Assembly (NCBI RefSeq): GCF_003712105.1
Contig: NZ_RHLG01000006.1
Coordinates: 83,240-147,239 of the forward strand
DNA from: Winogradskyella sp.
GTDB lineage: Bacteria; Bacteroidota; Bacteroidia; Flavobacteriales; Flavobacteriaceae
Length of the DNA stretch: 64,000 nt
Direction: 5' to 3'
Below, one piece after another: positions 29,194 through 38,310 of the stretch. The first letter of the stretch is position 1. Each line of letters begins with the position of its first letter. The notes beneath the pieces were generated by a model. It saw only the letters and a program-made list of their open reading frames with translations. It was not told where the DNA came from and did not search any database. The position numbers and the translations under genes are program-made.

Positions 29194-30480
29194 ATGTCAG
29201 ATAAAGCGATATTAGAAATTAACGGAGAAAAGCACGAATTCCCAATAATAAAAGGAACCGAAAATGAAGTAGCTATTGATGTAAAAGCATTAAGAGCTGC
29301 TACAGGTGGAGTTACTACAATTGATCCAGGTTATAAGAACACTGGTTCATGTCAGAGTGGTATTACCTTTTTAAATGGAGAAGAAGGTGTTTTAAGATAT
29401 CGCGGTTATTCAATTGAAGAGTTGGCTGAGAAAGCAGATTTTCTTGAAGTAGCTTATGCGCTAATTTTCGGGAACTTACCAACTCAAGAGCAACTTGATA
29501 AGTTTTATAACGACATATTAGATAACTGTATTGTAGATGATGATGTAAAGAAGATATTGGATGCATTTCCTAAAAATGCCCATCCAATGGGAGTTTTATC
29601 CTCACTTACCTCTGCTTTAACAGCGTTTAATCCGTCTTCTGTCAATGTAGATTCTGAAGAAGACATGTATAATGCTATTGTGAGAATTATGGGTAAATTT
29701 CCAGTTCTTGTAGCATGGACAATGCGGAAGAAACAAGGATTGCCTTTAGATTACGGTTCACGAAAATTAGGTTATGTAGAGAATGTACTTCATATGATGT
29801 TCAAAAAACCTAATGAAGATTATGTTCAAAATCCAATTTTAGTAAATGCTCTAGATAAGCTATTAATATTACACGCAGACCATGAACAAAACTGTTCTAC
29901 ATCTACTGTACGTATTGTAGGTTCTTCTCATGCAGGTTTATTCGCTTCTTTATCTGCAGGTATTTCTGCACTTTGGGGACCATTACATGGTGGCGCTAAC
30001 CAGGCTGTATTAGAAATGTTAGAAGCTATTAAAGAAGATGGCGGAGATACTAAAAAGTATATGGGTAAAGCAAAAGATAAGAGCGATCCGTTCCGTTTAA
30101 TGGGCTTTGGTCATAGAGTATATAAGAACTTTGATCCGAGAGCAAAAATTATTAAAGTAGCTGCAGACGAAGTATTAGGTGATTTAGGTATAGAAGATCC
30201 AATATTAGATATCGCTAAAGGTCTTGAAAAAGAAGCCTTAGAAGATCAGTACTTTGTTGATAGAAAACTATACCCTAATGTAGATTTCTATTCAGGTATA
30301 ATTTACCGAGCAATGGGTATCCCTGTAGAAATGTTTACTGTAATGTTTGCATTAGGACGTTTACCAGGTTGGATTGCGCAATGGCGCGAAATGCGTTTAC
30401 GTAAAGAGCCTATTGGAAGACCTCGCCAACTATATATTGGAGAAAATGAAAGACCGTTTGTACCAATTAATAAAAGATAA
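29194..30480 (+). CDS. gltA: Citrate synthase
   Basis: A 428-residue type-II (hexameric-type) citrate synthase, which condenses oxaloacetate and acetyl-CoA at the entry of the TCA cycle. It has MSDKAILEINGEKHEFPIIK, DPGYKNTGSCQSGITFLNGE, LHADHEQNCSTSTVRIVGSS, SALWGPLHGGANQAVLEML (first active-site His) and GFGHRVYKNFDPRAK (second), then the family C-terminus. The ATG at 29194 is preferred over TTG codons at 29158-29161, because those overlap the -7 promoter element. A terminator follows 13 nt after the stop. Confidence 0.98.
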   Translation: MSDKAILEINGEKHEFPIIKGTENEVAIDVKALRAATGGVTTIDPGYKNTGSCQSGITFLNGEEGVLRYRGYSIEELAEKADFLEVAYALIFGNLPTQEQLDKFYNDILDNCIVDDDVKKILDAFPKNAHPMGVLSSLTSALTAFNPSSVNVDSEEDMYNAIVRIMGKFPVLVAWTMRKKQGLPLDYGSRKLGYVENVLHMMFKKPNEDYVQNPILVNALDKLLILHADHEQNCSTSTVRIVGSSHAGLFASLSAGISALWGPLHGGANQAVLEMLEAIKEDGGDTKKYMGKAKDKSDPFRLMGFGHRVYKNFDPRAKIIKVAADEVLGDLGIEDPILDIAKGLEKEALEDQYFVDRKLYPNVDFYSGIIYRAMGIPVEMFTVMFALGRLPGWIAQWREMRLRKEPIGRPRQLYIGENERPFVPINKR

Positions 30481-30494
30481 TAATTCATTATAAG

Positions 30495-30522
30495 GCTTCA
30501 TAAGAAATTATGAAGCTTTTTT
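30495..30522 (+). terminator. Intrinsic terminator after gltA
   Basis: A 9-bp stem GCTTCATAA/TTATGAAGC with a GAAA tetraloop is followed by a T6 tract. The stem contains an in-frame ATG of the next gene, which argues for that gene's downstream ATG at 30540. Confidence 0.82.
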
Positions 30523-30539
30523 ATGTCTTCAATTTAGGT

Positions 30540-31451
30540 ATGAAACTCAATATTAAAAACGAAACATCAAGATTAAGAGCTGTTATTTTAGGTACAGCTG
30601 AAAGCAATGGACCAACACCAAATGTAGAAGATTGCTACGATCCAAAGAGCCGCCAACATGTTTTAGCAGGCACTTACCCATTGGAGAAAGATATGGTTCC
30701 AGAAATGGAAGCAGTAGCCGCAGTTTTAAAAAAGTACGATGTTGAGGTATATAGACCAAAGGTAATTAAAGACTATAATCAAATCTTTGCTAGAGATATC
30801 TCGTTTGTTATTGAAGACAAATTTATTGTCTCTAATATTTTACCAGATAGAGAACGAGAAATCGAAGCCGTAGAACATGTATGGGGTAAAGTTGATAAAG
30901 AAAACAGAATTATTTTACCAGAAGAATGCCATGTCGAAGGTGGAGATGTCATGCCTTGGAATAACTATATTTTTATTGGTACTTATTCAGGTGAAGACTA
31001 CCCTAATTATATAACTGCACGAACAAATGTAAAAGCTGTTGAGGCTATTAGAGGTCTGTTTCCCAATAAAATAGTTAAATCATTTGAGTTGCGAAAGTCC
31101 AATACTGAGCCAAAAGAAAATGCATTGCATCTTGATTGTTGCTTTCAACCAGTAGGTAAAGACAAAGCCATTATTCACAAAAATGGATTTTTAGTAGAAA
31201 GTGAATACGAATGGTTGGTTAATTTTTTTGGAAAAGAGAATGTTTTTGAGATTACCAAAGATGAAATGTACGATATGAATAGTAATATATTTTCTATATC
31301 AGAGCATGTTGTTATTTCTGAAAAGAACTTTACACGTTTAAATAAATGGTTGCGTAAAAATGGTATTACGGTTGAAGAAGTTCCATATTCTGAAATTGCC
31401 AAACAAGAAGGTTTACTCCGTTGCTCTACAATGCCATTAATTAGAGATTAG
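30540..31451 (+). CDS. Guanidino-group-modifying enzyme (dimethylargininase / arginine deiminase-like)
   Basis: A 303-residue member of the amidinotransferase/deiminase fold. Landmarks are FARDISFVIEDKFIVSN, CHVEGGDVMPWNNYIFIGT (substrate-acid region), ALHLDCCFQPVGKDKAIIH (active-site His) and EGLLRCSTMPLIRD (the near-C-terminal nucleophile Cys). Family members hydrolyse or transfer the amidino group of arginine-like substrates: DDAH, deiminase or glycine amidinotransferase. Which reaction applies cannot be decided by eye. The ATG at 30540 is chosen because the upstream ATG at 30510 lies in the gltA terminator. It is convergent with the acyl-CoA-binding protein gene. Confidence 0.85.
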   Translation: MKLNIKNETSRLRAVILGTAESNGPTPNVEDCYDPKSRQHVLAGTYPLEKDMVPEMEAVAAVLKKYDVEVYRPKVIKDYNQIFARDISFVIEDKFIVSNILPDREREIEAVEHVWGKVDKENRIILPEECHVEGGDVMPWNNYIFIGTYSGEDYPNYITARTNVKAVEAIRGLFPNKIVKSFELRKSNTEPKENALHLDCCFQPVGKDKAIIHKNGFLVESEYEWLVNFFGKENVFEITKDEMYDMNSNIFSISEHVVISEKNFTRLNKWLRKNGITVEEVPYSEIAKQEGLLRCSTMPLIRD

Positions 31452-31456
31452 CTTTT

Positions 31457-31723
31457 TTACTCTCTATATAAAAAGTAATTATCTACAAGTTTAATATATT
31501 CTTGCTTTGCTTCGTCTTGAGAAATATCTTGTACTTGGAATAGTGCATTAGTTTTAAATGCATTTATTATCGGCTTGCGACTACTTGGCCTTCCGTAATT
31601 ATTAGTTGCTTTTTTATAATAAGCGTACAAACGAAGTAAAAAGTCTGCCGGGAATGGCTCGGTATATGCATTAATACGCTCAACTGCGTTTTCAAATTCT
31701 TTATTTAATTCTTCTGATGTCAT
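31457..31723 (-). CDS. Acyl-CoA-binding protein
   Basis: An 88-residue four-helix ACBP (EELNKEFENAVERINAYTEP, LLRLYAYYKKATNNYGRP, DEAKQEYIKLVDNYF). It binds long-chain acyl-CoA esters in the cytoplasm. It overlaps the end of the phosphatidylserine decarboxylase gene by 4 nt (ATGA), so it belongs to the phospholipid operon. Bacterial ACBPs are uncommon outside a few groups, and flavobacteria often have one. Confidence 0.93.
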   Translation of the reverse strand: MTSEELNKEFENAVERINAYTEPFPADFLLRLYAYYKKATNNYGRPSSRKPIINAFKTNALFQVQDISQDEAKQEYIKLVDNYFLYRE

Positions 31724-32373
31724 TTCATCTTTGCAATGATGCTTTCTCCACCTCGTACTTTTTGATTTAACGCTACCTTGATTTCTGCATCTAAAGGTAA
31801 AAATAAATCAACTCTAGACCCAAATTTAATAAACCCAGAATCAGCACCTTGTTTAGCAATGTCATCTGTTTTGGCATAGTTAACAATTCGCTTTGCTAAT
31901 GCTCCTGCAATTTGTCTGTAGAGTACTTTTCCAAAGCTTTCATTTTCAACAACAACTGTAGTACGTTCATTTTCTTCACTAGCCTTGGGATGCCAAGCAA
32001 CTAAATATTTACCTGGATGATATTTACTAAAGGTAACCTTTCCATTAATTGGATAACGTGTAACGTGTACATTTATCGGTGACATAAATACAGAAACTTG
32101 TATGCGTTTGTCTTTAAAAACTTCTTTTTCAAATACTTCTTCGATAACTACGACCTTGCCATCTACGGGTGAGAGTGCATGTTTATCGTTAGCATGTGTA
32201 TGTCTTTTTGGGTTTCTAAAGAATTGTAAAATCAATACAAAAAATACGAGTACAACTAGCATTAAAGCTTTGCGCAACCACTCAATAGTTATAAATGCGT
32301 CTAAGGCAAATATTGCTCCAACAACAATGAAAAGCGAAATGAGTATGATTTTATGGCCTTCTTTATGAAACAT
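31720..32373 (-). CDS. psd: Phosphatidylserine decarboxylase family protein
   Basis: A 217-residue short-form (archaetidylserine decarboxylase-like) enzyme with two N-terminal membrane segments (about 8-25 and 33-52). Motifs include LSPVDGKVVVIEEV, VFMSPINVHVTRYPINGKV and ENERTTVVVEN. The self-cleavage site is FGS at 184-186, where S186 should become the pyruvoyl group. It converts phosphatidylserine to phosphatidylethanolamine, the main flavobacterial phospholipid. It overlaps cdsA by 11 nt and the ACBP gene by 4 nt, indicating tight coupling. Confidence 0.95.
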   Translation of the reverse strand: MFHKEGHKIILISLFIVVGAIFALDAFITIEWLRKALMLVVLVFFVLILQFFRNPKRHTHANDKHALSPVDGKVVVIEEVFEKEVFKDKRIQVSVFMSPINVHVTRYPINGKVTFSKYHPGKYLVAWHPKASEENERTTVVVENESFGKVLYRQIAGALAKRIVNYAKTDDIAKQGADSGFIKFGSRVDLFLPLDAEIKVALNQKVRGGESIIAKMK

Positions 32374-33187
32374 AAGTTAAAATTCTTAAATACAAATATA
32401 TAAATGGTGAAGCAAAGATAATACTATCTAGCCTGTCTAATAGGCCACCATGACCCGGCATAATAACACCGCTGTCTTTTACATTTGCCTGGCGTTTAAA
32501 TTTTGATTCTATGAGATCTCCAAACGTTCCAAAAACACTAACTATTATTGCCAAAATTAACCAGTTAGTAAACTCTAACGTATCGGTATACTTTGCAATG
32601 AAATAACTGGATATACATGCAAAGAAAAGACCTCCTAAAAATCCTTCAACTGTCTTTTTCGGTGATATGCTTGAAAATAGTTTCTGACGGCCAAAATTCT
32701 TACCTACAAGATACGCAAAGCTGTCATTAACCCAAATTAAAATAAAACTACCTAGCAGTAAAAATGGTTGAAATGTATTGAGGTAATTTGCTATAAGAAG
32801 CATAAAAATGAAACCGCTTGATAAATAAAACGTTGTGGCTATATAACGTTTGGATTCAAACAATGGAATCTTAGTTTCAGCAAATAGATCTTTAATTAAG
32901 AATAGATTTACAAAAATCGTAATCACTAATAATATCTGTATAGCTTCATTTGTACCTTCGGTAGCTTTGTATATTGTACACCAATACCAAAACCCAAAAT
33001 ATAGAAAACTAAATATTGATATTGGTAGAATAATTGACTTGAGCTTTATAAGCTTAATAAACTCTAATAGAGAAATAACTCCAAAAACAAAAAGCACGAC
33101 CAATAAGGCCCTTTGCCAAAACATAGCAGATATAAGTAATGCAATATAGAGGATTCCAGAAACAGCTCTAGTTAAAAGTTCTTTCAT
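32363..33187 (-). CDS. cdsA: Phosphatidate cytidylyltransferase
   Basis: A 274-residue polytopic protein with about eight hydrophobic helices. The C-terminal CdsA signature is FGTFGDLIESKFKRQANVKD followed by SGVIMPGHGGLLDRLDSIIF. It makes CDP-diacylglycerol from phosphatidic acid and CTP, upstream of the decarboxylase encoded next. It starts directly after the stop of the LUD-domain gene with no gap. Confidence 0.97.
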   Translation of the reverse strand: MKELLTRAVSGILYIALLISAMFWQRALLVVLFVFGVISLLEFIKLIKLKSIILPISIFSFLYFGFWYWCTIYKATEGTNEAIQILLVITIFVNLFLIKDLFAETKIPLFESKRYIATTFYLSSGFIFMLLIANYLNTFQPFLLLGSFILIWVNDSFAYLVGKNFGRQKLFSSISPKKTVEGFLGGLFFACISSYFIAKYTDTLEFTNWLILAIIVSVFGTFGDLIESKFKRQANVKDSGVIMPGHGGLLDRLDSIIFASPFIYLYLRILTYVS

Positions 33188-33796
33188 TTATAAGTCTTCT
33201 AAGAGCAATAAATATAAGTTTTTTGCACTACTACCATAATTCATGAAGTTACTATCTTCATCAGTTTTAAAATGCTTTATCGTAGTTATGTTCGTAGGTA
33301 TGTTATTTCTGTTCTTGTTTTTTATTCCTTTGAGACCATCACCAATATTTTCTACCAATTGACTAGTCGTAGCATATACTACGAAATTTGGAGGTAGTTC
33401 TTGCAACTTTTTTTCAGCAATTTGATTAGAAGAAATTAATAAAGAACCATCATCAGAAATTAAATATTCACAGGTAGTAAAAAAATATGAAGATTCGGAT
33501 GTTTTTTTACTGATACTCAAGTCAAAACCCTTAAATAAGTCTTTAAGATTATCATTTAGGATAAATACCTTTTTATCACCCCAATGATTTTCTTCAATAA
33601 TGTTTTCTAAGCTATTATATATTTCTTCTATAGACTCGCAATACAAAAATTTACCGCCATTGGCTTTAAAGTTTATTGTAAATTGCTCATCAACAGGGAG
33701 TTTAATATCTGGCATGTACTTGCTGCGTTCATCATTTGGAACATTTTCTTCGGAATTTTTAGATTTTCCCCCAAAGATTTTTCTGAATAAACTCAT
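33188..33796 (-). CDS. LUD-domain (LutC/YkgG-like) protein
   Basis: A 202-residue protein. The N-terminal 30 residues are hydrophilic (MSLFRKIFGGKSKNSEENVP). The LUD domain follows, with ANGGKFLYCESIEEIYNSLE, CEYLISDDGSLLISSNQ and LPPNFVVYATTSQLVENIGD. LutC-type proteins act with LutA/B iron-sulfur proteins in lactate oxidation. Here no LutA or LutB is nearby, and the gene is fused into a phospholipid operon with zero spacing to cdsA, so another role is likely. A terminator separates it from ftsH. Confidence 0.85.
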   Translation of the reverse strand: MSLFRKIFGGKSKNSEENVPNDERSKYMPDIKLPVDEQFTINFKANGGKFLYCESIEEIYNSLENIIEENHWGDKKVFILNDNLKDLFKGFDLSISKKTSESSYFFTTCEYLISDDGSLLISSNQIAEKKLQELPPNFVVYATTSQLVENIGDGLKGIKNKNRNNIPTNITTIKHFKTDEDSNFMNYGSSAKNLYLLLLEDL

Positions 33797-33842
33797 TAAT
33801 TAAGTACTACTATTGCTAGGAATTTTTACGAATTTCCCAAAG

Positions 33843-33886
33843 ATAAAAAAACTTAAATTAACTCTTGATTAATTTAAGTTTTTTCG
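33843..33886 (-). terminator. Intrinsic terminator between ftsH and the LUD-domain gene
   Basis: A 16-bp perfect AT-rich stem (33846-33861 with 33869-33884) encloses loop CTCTTGA. T-runs lie on both strands. It should end the rsfS-ftsH transcript. Confidence 0.72.
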
Positions 33887-33913
33887 ATAAAAGCACTAAT
33901 TAAATTTTAGGAA

Positions 33914-35854
33914 TCATTCTTCTTCGTCCAGAGCGCTTTTGTCTTTTTCAAATGGACGTTTGCCAAATATCTTTTCTAAATTATCTTTAAAAATAACTTC
34001 CTTATCTAGCAATACTTCAGCTAGTTCAGTAAGTTTATCTTTATTTTCTTCTAATATTTTTATAGCGCGTTGATATTGTTCTTCAATAATTTCAGAGATT
34101 TCTTTATCAATTAAAACTGCTGTTTCTTCACTATAAGGTTTTGAAAAACCATAATCTTGTTGTCCAGAAGAATCATAATACGTAAGGTTACCAATTTTAT
34201 CACTTAAACCGTAAATAGTAACCATAGCTCTTGCTTGTTTTGTTACTTTTTCTAAATCGCTGAGAGCACCAGTAGAGATTTTATCAAATATCACTTTTTC
34301 TGCTGCGCGTCCACCCATAGTGGCGCACATTTCGTCTAGCATTTGTTCTGGTCTAACAATCAATCTTTCTTCAGGCAGATACCATGCAGCACCTAAGGAG
34401 CGACCACGAGGAACAATTGTTACTTTTACAAGAGGTGCAGCGTGCTCAAGCATCCAGCTAACCGTTGCATGACCTGCTTCATGAAAAGCAATAGCGCGTT
34501 TTTCTTCTTTTGTAACAATTTTATTTTTCTTTTCGAGGCCACCTATAATTCTATCTACAGCGTCAAGGAAATCCTGTTTCCCTACAGCCTTTTTGCCATT
34601 TCTTGCTGCAATTAGTGCGGCTTCATTACAAACATTAGCAATATCGGCACCCGAAAATCCTGGTGTTTGCTTTGCCAGAAAATCGATATCTAGTGTTTCT
34701 TCCTTCTTCAAAGGACGAAGATGTACTTCAAAAATTTCTTTACGTTCTCTTACATCTGGTAAATCTACATATATCTGTCTGTCAAAACGTCCAGCACGCA
34801 TTAATGCACCATCCAATACGTCTGCTCGGTTTGTAGCAGCTAATACAATAACATTGGTATTAGTACCAAAACCATCCATTTCTGTTAACAACTGGTTCAA
34901 AGTATTTTCGCGCTCATCGTTAGAGCCAGAAAAATTACTTTTACCTCTGGCGCGCCCAATAGCGTCAATTTCATCAATAAAAATAATGGAAGGAGATTTT
35001 TCTTTGGCCTGTTTAAATAAGTCTCTAACTCGAGATGCACCAACACCAACAAACATTTCGACAAAATCAGAGCCAGATAACGAAAAGAACGGTACTTTAG
35101 CTTCACCTGCTACTGCTTTTGCTAATAAGGTTTTTCCTGTTCCTGGAGGTCCAACTAATAAAGCACCTTTAGGTATTTTACCTCCAAGAGACGTATATTT
35201 TTCTGGAAACTTTAGAAAATCTACAATTTCTTGAACTTCTTCTTTTGCTCCTTCAAGGCCGGCTACATCTTTAAAAGAGGTTTTTGTATCAGTTTTTTCA
35301 TCAAATAGTTTGGCTTTAGATTTACCTATATTAAAAATCTGACCACCAGCACCGCCGCTTCCACCAGCAGACATACGTCGCATTATAAAAATCCAAACAC
35401 CTATAATTAAGATGAATGGTAATAATGATATCAGAAAATCTCCAAATGCGTTGTTTTCTATATCAGCATTTCTAGAAGTAGGTAGATTGTTTTTTGTGAT
35501 AATTTCATCTATTCTATCTTCAAAATTACCTAAATCACCAAACTTTACTGTATAGTTAGGAATGTTACCCGAAGGTAAAAACCCTTTAGATTTTGCATTC
35601 TTATGAACATCTTTTTTTAGAGCTTCATCTGTCAGATAAACTCTCGCGGTTTTAGTATTACTTATAATAACAACTTCTTTTACATCACCTTGTTCTAAGT
35701 ACTTGATGAATTCGGAAGTTTTTATCTCTTTTGAAGCCTGAAAAGCGCTGCCTCCAAATAGTTGAATTCCAAGAAATACAGCTATAATAATTCCGTATAT
35801 CCAATAAGGACTAACTTTAGGTTTCTTATTTTGATTTTTAGTTTCTTTTGCCAT
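33914..35854 (-). CDS. ftsH: ATP-dependent zinc metalloprotease FtsH
   Basis: A 646-residue membrane-anchored AAA+ protease. Transmembrane helices at about 18-36 and 137-158 flank a periplasmic domain. A Gly-rich linker (SAGGSGGAGG) follows, then Walker A GPPGTGKT (235-242), Walker B SIIFIDEIDAIG and the second region of homology (LMRAGRFDRQIYVDLPD). The zinc site is HEAGH (458-462). It degrades damaged membrane proteins and short-lived regulators. It is probably co-transcribed with rsfS 35 nt upstream. Confidence 0.98.
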   Translation of the reverse strand: MAKETKNQNKKPKVSPYWIYGIIIAVFLGIQLFGGSAFQASKEIKTSEFIKYLEQGDVKEVVIISNTKTARVYLTDEALKKDVHKNAKSKGFLPSGNIPNYTVKFGDLGNFEDRIDEIITKNNLPTSRNADIENNAFGDFLISLLPFILIIGVWIFIMRRMSAGGSGGAGGQIFNIGKSKAKLFDEKTDTKTSFKDVAGLEGAKEEVQEIVDFLKFPEKYTSLGGKIPKGALLVGPPGTGKTLLAKAVAGEAKVPFFSLSGSDFVEMFVGVGASRVRDLFKQAKEKSPSIIFIDEIDAIGRARGKSNFSGSNDERENTLNQLLTEMDGFGTNTNVIVLAATNRADVLDGALMRAGRFDRQIYVDLPDVRERKEIFEVHLRPLKKEETLDIDFLAKQTPGFSGADIANVCNEAALIAARNGKKAVGKQDFLDAVDRIIGGLEKKNKIVTKEEKRAIAFHEAGHATVSWMLEHAAPLVKVTIVPRGRSLGAAWYLPEERLIVRPEQMLDEMCATMGGRAAEKVIFDKISTGALSDLEKVTKQARAMVTIYGLSDKIGNLTYYDSSGQQDYGFSKPYSEETAVLIDKEISEIIEEQYQRAIKILEENKDKLTELAEVLLDKEVIFKDNLEKIFGKRPFEKDKSALDEEE

Positions 35855-35889
35855 ATTGTTGCCGCTAATGCGGAAATCTTAATCTATTA

Positions 35890-36261
35890 TTATAAACTCG
35901 TTTCTATTTGTGTCGTTATTGCATCGCCCCACAAACTTTCAATATCGTAATACGCTCTAATGTGTTTTTGAAAAACGTGTACCACTACATTAACATAATC
36001 CATTAAAACCCACTCCGCATTATCGGTTCCCTCAATATGCCAAGGTTTGTCTTTGGTATTTTTACTGACTTGTTTTTGTATGGAGTTGACTATGGCGTTA
36101 ACTTGAGTATTAGATGTGCCTTCACAAACAATAAAATAGTCACAAACGGTATTTTCTATTTCTCTTAAATCTAAAAGTGTAATATCTTTTCCTTTCACAT
36201 CCTCAATACCACTAATTATTGTAGTTATGAGTTGATCAGCATTGCTATTTCTTTCGGTCAT
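35890..36261 (-). CDS. rsfS: Ribosome silencing factor RsfS
   Basis: A 123-residue RsfS/Iojap protein (GKDITLLDLREIENTVCDYF IVCEGTSNTQVNAIVNSIQK, WHIEGTDNAEWVLMDYVNVV VHVFQKHIRAYYDIESLWGD). It binds uL14 and blocks subunit joining when nutrients are scarce. Normal length. Promoter TAACTTTG lies 20 nt upstream. Confidence 0.97.
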   Translation of the reverse strand: MTERNSNADQLITTIISGIEDVKGKDITLLDLREIENTVCDYFIVCEGTSNTQVNAIVNSIQKQVSKNTKDKPWHIEGTDNAEWVLMDYVNVVVHVFQKHIRAYYDIESLWGDAITTQIETSL

Positions 36262-36281
36262 TAAAATGTTTTAAATTTATA

Positions 36282-36289
36282 CAAAGTTA
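36282..36289 (-). promoter_or_regulatory. -7 promoter element for rsfS-ftsH
   Basis: Minus-strand TAACTTTG matches TAnnTTTG 20 nt before the rsfS ATG. No convincing -33 TTG was found. Confidence 0.45.
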
Positions 36290-36356
36290 TTATTTTTTTA
36301 GTTCTTGTAAGTTGAAATACTCATAAGAAAACTATAAAAATCCTTGCCCTGTTTTA

Positions 36357-37091
36357 ATGAATATAATCAAACTTAATGCCATTGACTCAACCAGTACTTA
36401 TCTAAAGCGCTTAAGTATTGATAAAACCTTAGATGATTACACAGTTGTAGTAGCCAATTATCAAACAAATGGTAGAGGTCAAATGGGTGCTGAATGGCAA
36501 TCAGAATCCTCTAAAAACCTTACGTTCAGTGTCTTTAAAGATGTTTCTAGTTTGTCTATGGAGCATACGTTTTGTATAAGTATGGCAGTTTCTCTGGCAC
36601 TGGTTGATGCTTTAAAGGAATTACAAATACCAAAACTTAAAGTAAAATGGCCTAACGACATTTTGTCAGAAAACAAAAAAATTGCGGGTGTTCTTATAGA
36701 AAATGTTATAAAGAACAATACATTGGATGCTACTATTATAGGTGTTGGACTTAATGTAAACCAGAAGTTTTTTAATGATTTACCACAGGCATCATCCATG
36801 ACATTGCTAACAGGAATTATTTACGATAAAAATGAAGTGCTTAACGTTATTCTTAGGCATATAAAAAACATGCTGTCAAAGTTGAAACCTGAATGTATTT
36901 TGGGATTAAAAGCTGAATACGAACTTCAATTATTCAGACTAAAAAAGCCTTCGACATTTGTAACTTGTGCCAATAACAAAACATTTTCGGGCTTTATTGA
37001 AGGTGTTACCACCAATGGCAAATTAAAGTTACTTTTAGAAGATGAAGTTGAGAAAACTTTTGACCTAAAAGAAGTTAAGTTACTCTACTAA
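36357..37091 (+). CDS. birA: Biotin--[acetyl-CoA-carboxylase] ligase
   Basis: A 244-residue ligase that attaches biotin to the carboxyl-carrier protein through biotinyl-AMP. The start NIIKLNAIDSTSTYLKRL is the typical entry strand. The adenylate/biotin loop is NGRGQMGAEWQSESSKNLTF, and KVKWPNDILSENKKIAGVLI carries the catalytic lysine region. GVGLNVNQ follows. No N-terminal winged-helix repressor domain is present, so it is a group-I enzyme without DNA-binding function. It is convergent with the SRPBCC gene, overlapping it by 4 nt. Confidence 0.96.
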   Translation: MNIIKLNAIDSTSTYLKRLSIDKTLDDYTVVVANYQTNGRGQMGAEWQSESSKNLTFSVFKDVSSLSMEHTFCISMAVSLALVDALKELQIPKLKVKWPNDILSENKKIAGVLIENVIKNNTLDATIIGVGLNVNQKFFNDLPQASSMTLLTGIIYDKNEVLNVILRHIKNMLSKLKPECILGLKAEYELQLFRLKKPSTFVTCANNKTFSGFIEGVTTNGKLKLLLEDEVEKTFDLKEVKLLY

Positions 37092-37483
37092 ATGGCTTCT
37101 GGCATATTTGAAGCTAAAGTTTGCAAAAACTTTTTTATTGGACTCTTTATCATCATTGACATCATGGTATTAAATTTACCATTAAAGTTTAATGAAACTT
37201 CACTTTGGGTATCATCAATTTCTTCAATATTTGCAACGAGAGCAAAATCTAGCGCGCCACCGGCGGCACCAAGAACAACCTGTGAATGCGGAGTTTCATC
37301 TTTCTTTTTGAGCACAATTTCTGGCATTCCTTTTAAGGCAAATAAAAATTTGTCTTCTCCTAAAACTTCAAACTTATTGATAGTTTCAGGCATTAGCTTT
37401 TCAAAATTTTTCACATCAGAAAGAAAGTTAAATGCTTCCTCTGCAGATTTGTCTATGGTAATTGTTGGAGAATCTAAATTCAT
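37088..37483 (-). CDS. SRPBCC-fold protein of unknown function
   Basis: A 131-residue single-domain protein of the START-like/polyketide cyclase superfamily. It shows the typical N-terminal strand and helix (ITIDKSAEEAFNFLSDVKNF EKLMPETINKFEVL), a beta-sheet core (GKFNTMMSMMIKSPIKKFLQ) and a C-terminal helix. Such folds bind hydrophobic ligands, but no ligand is evident. It is 62 nt downstream of pyrE on the same strand, so the two may share a transcript. Confidence 0.78.
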   Translation of the reverse strand: MNLDSPTITIDKSAEEAFNFLSDVKNFEKLMPETINKFEVLGEDKFLFALKGMPEIVLKKKDETPHSQVVLGAAGGALDFALVANIEEIDDTQSEVSLNFNGKFNTMMSMMIKSPIKKFLQTLASNMPEAI

Positions 37484-37544
37484 TATTTAAGTATTATAGC
37501 GTATTAAATGGTTAATAGATTATTAATAAATCCATGACAAGATA

Positions 37545-38189
37545 TCAATTATTATTCCATTCGCTAGGATTCGCGTTCCAATTAGCTAAAATGTCTTGTT
37601 GGCTTTTGGTAATATAGTTTGTGTCTAGAGCTTGTTCTAAAAGGGTTTCATAATTTCCAAGTGTATGCAATTCTACTTTTGCAGTCTTAAAATTGTCGTT
37701 GGCAACTTCAAACCCATAAGAAAAAATTGCTACCATACCTTTAATATTTACTTCAGCGTCCTTAAGTGCTTTTACAGCATTAAGACTACTTTTTCCAGTG
37801 CTAATCAAATCTTCGACCACTACAACATTTTGGCCTTTTTCGATATAACCTTCAATCTGATTTTGACGTCCATGTTTTTTAGCTTCAGGACGCACATATA
37901 CAAAAGGTAAATTAAGATGTGCAGCAACTAAAGCGCCAATACCAATTGCACCTGTAGCCACACCAGCAATAACATCTGGTTTACCGTAGAGTTCTTCGAT
38001 ATGCTTAGCTAAACTTTCACGAACAAAATTTCTAATTTGAGGAAACGATAGCACAATTCTGTTATCGCAATATATAGGAGACTTCCACCCAGAAGCCCAT
38101 GTAAATGGTTCTTCTGGACTCAATTTTATAGCATTAATCTGAAGCAGTAATTCTGCGGTTTTTTTAGCGGTATCTTTATTAAAAATCAT
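37545..38189 (-). CDS. pyrE: Orotate phosphoribosyltransferase
   Basis: A 214-residue enzyme of pyrimidine synthesis that converts orotate and PRPP to OMP. The phosphoribosyltransferase signature is NVVVVEDLISTGKSSLNAVK. The N-terminus has PFTWASGWKSPIYCDNR and GVATGAIGIGALVAAHLNLP. MIFNKDTAKKTAELLLQ (ATG 38189) is taken as the start because it matches the usual flavobacterial N-terminus. An in-frame ATG at 38225 would add 12 residues and cannot be excluded. It is divergent from the Nudix gene. Confidence 0.93.
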   Translation of the reverse strand: MIFNKDTAKKTAELLLQINAIKLSPEEPFTWASGWKSPIYCDNRIVLSFPQIRNFVRESLAKHIEELYGKPDVIAGVATGAIGIGALVAAHLNLPFVYVRPEAKKHGRQNQIEGYIEKGQNVVVVEDLISTGKSSLNAVKALKDAEVNIKGMVAIFSYGFEVANDNFKTAKVELHTLGNYETLLEQALDTNYITKSQQDILANWNANPSEWNNN

Positions 38190-38310
38190 AGCCTCAAAAT
38201 TAATCTTTTTTAGAGTTGATAACATTTAAAATTAAAATAAATATCAACAGCAGATTGGTATGAGAAAAAAGAATATTTTTACGTTTCTATAAAACCAACC
38301 AAATTAACTA

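Noticed and set aside
34593-35234. 213-codon open frame opposite ftsH
   Set aside because: It is antisense to the conserved AAA and protease coding region of ftsH. Its composition is a shadow of FtsH codons, with no independent signal.
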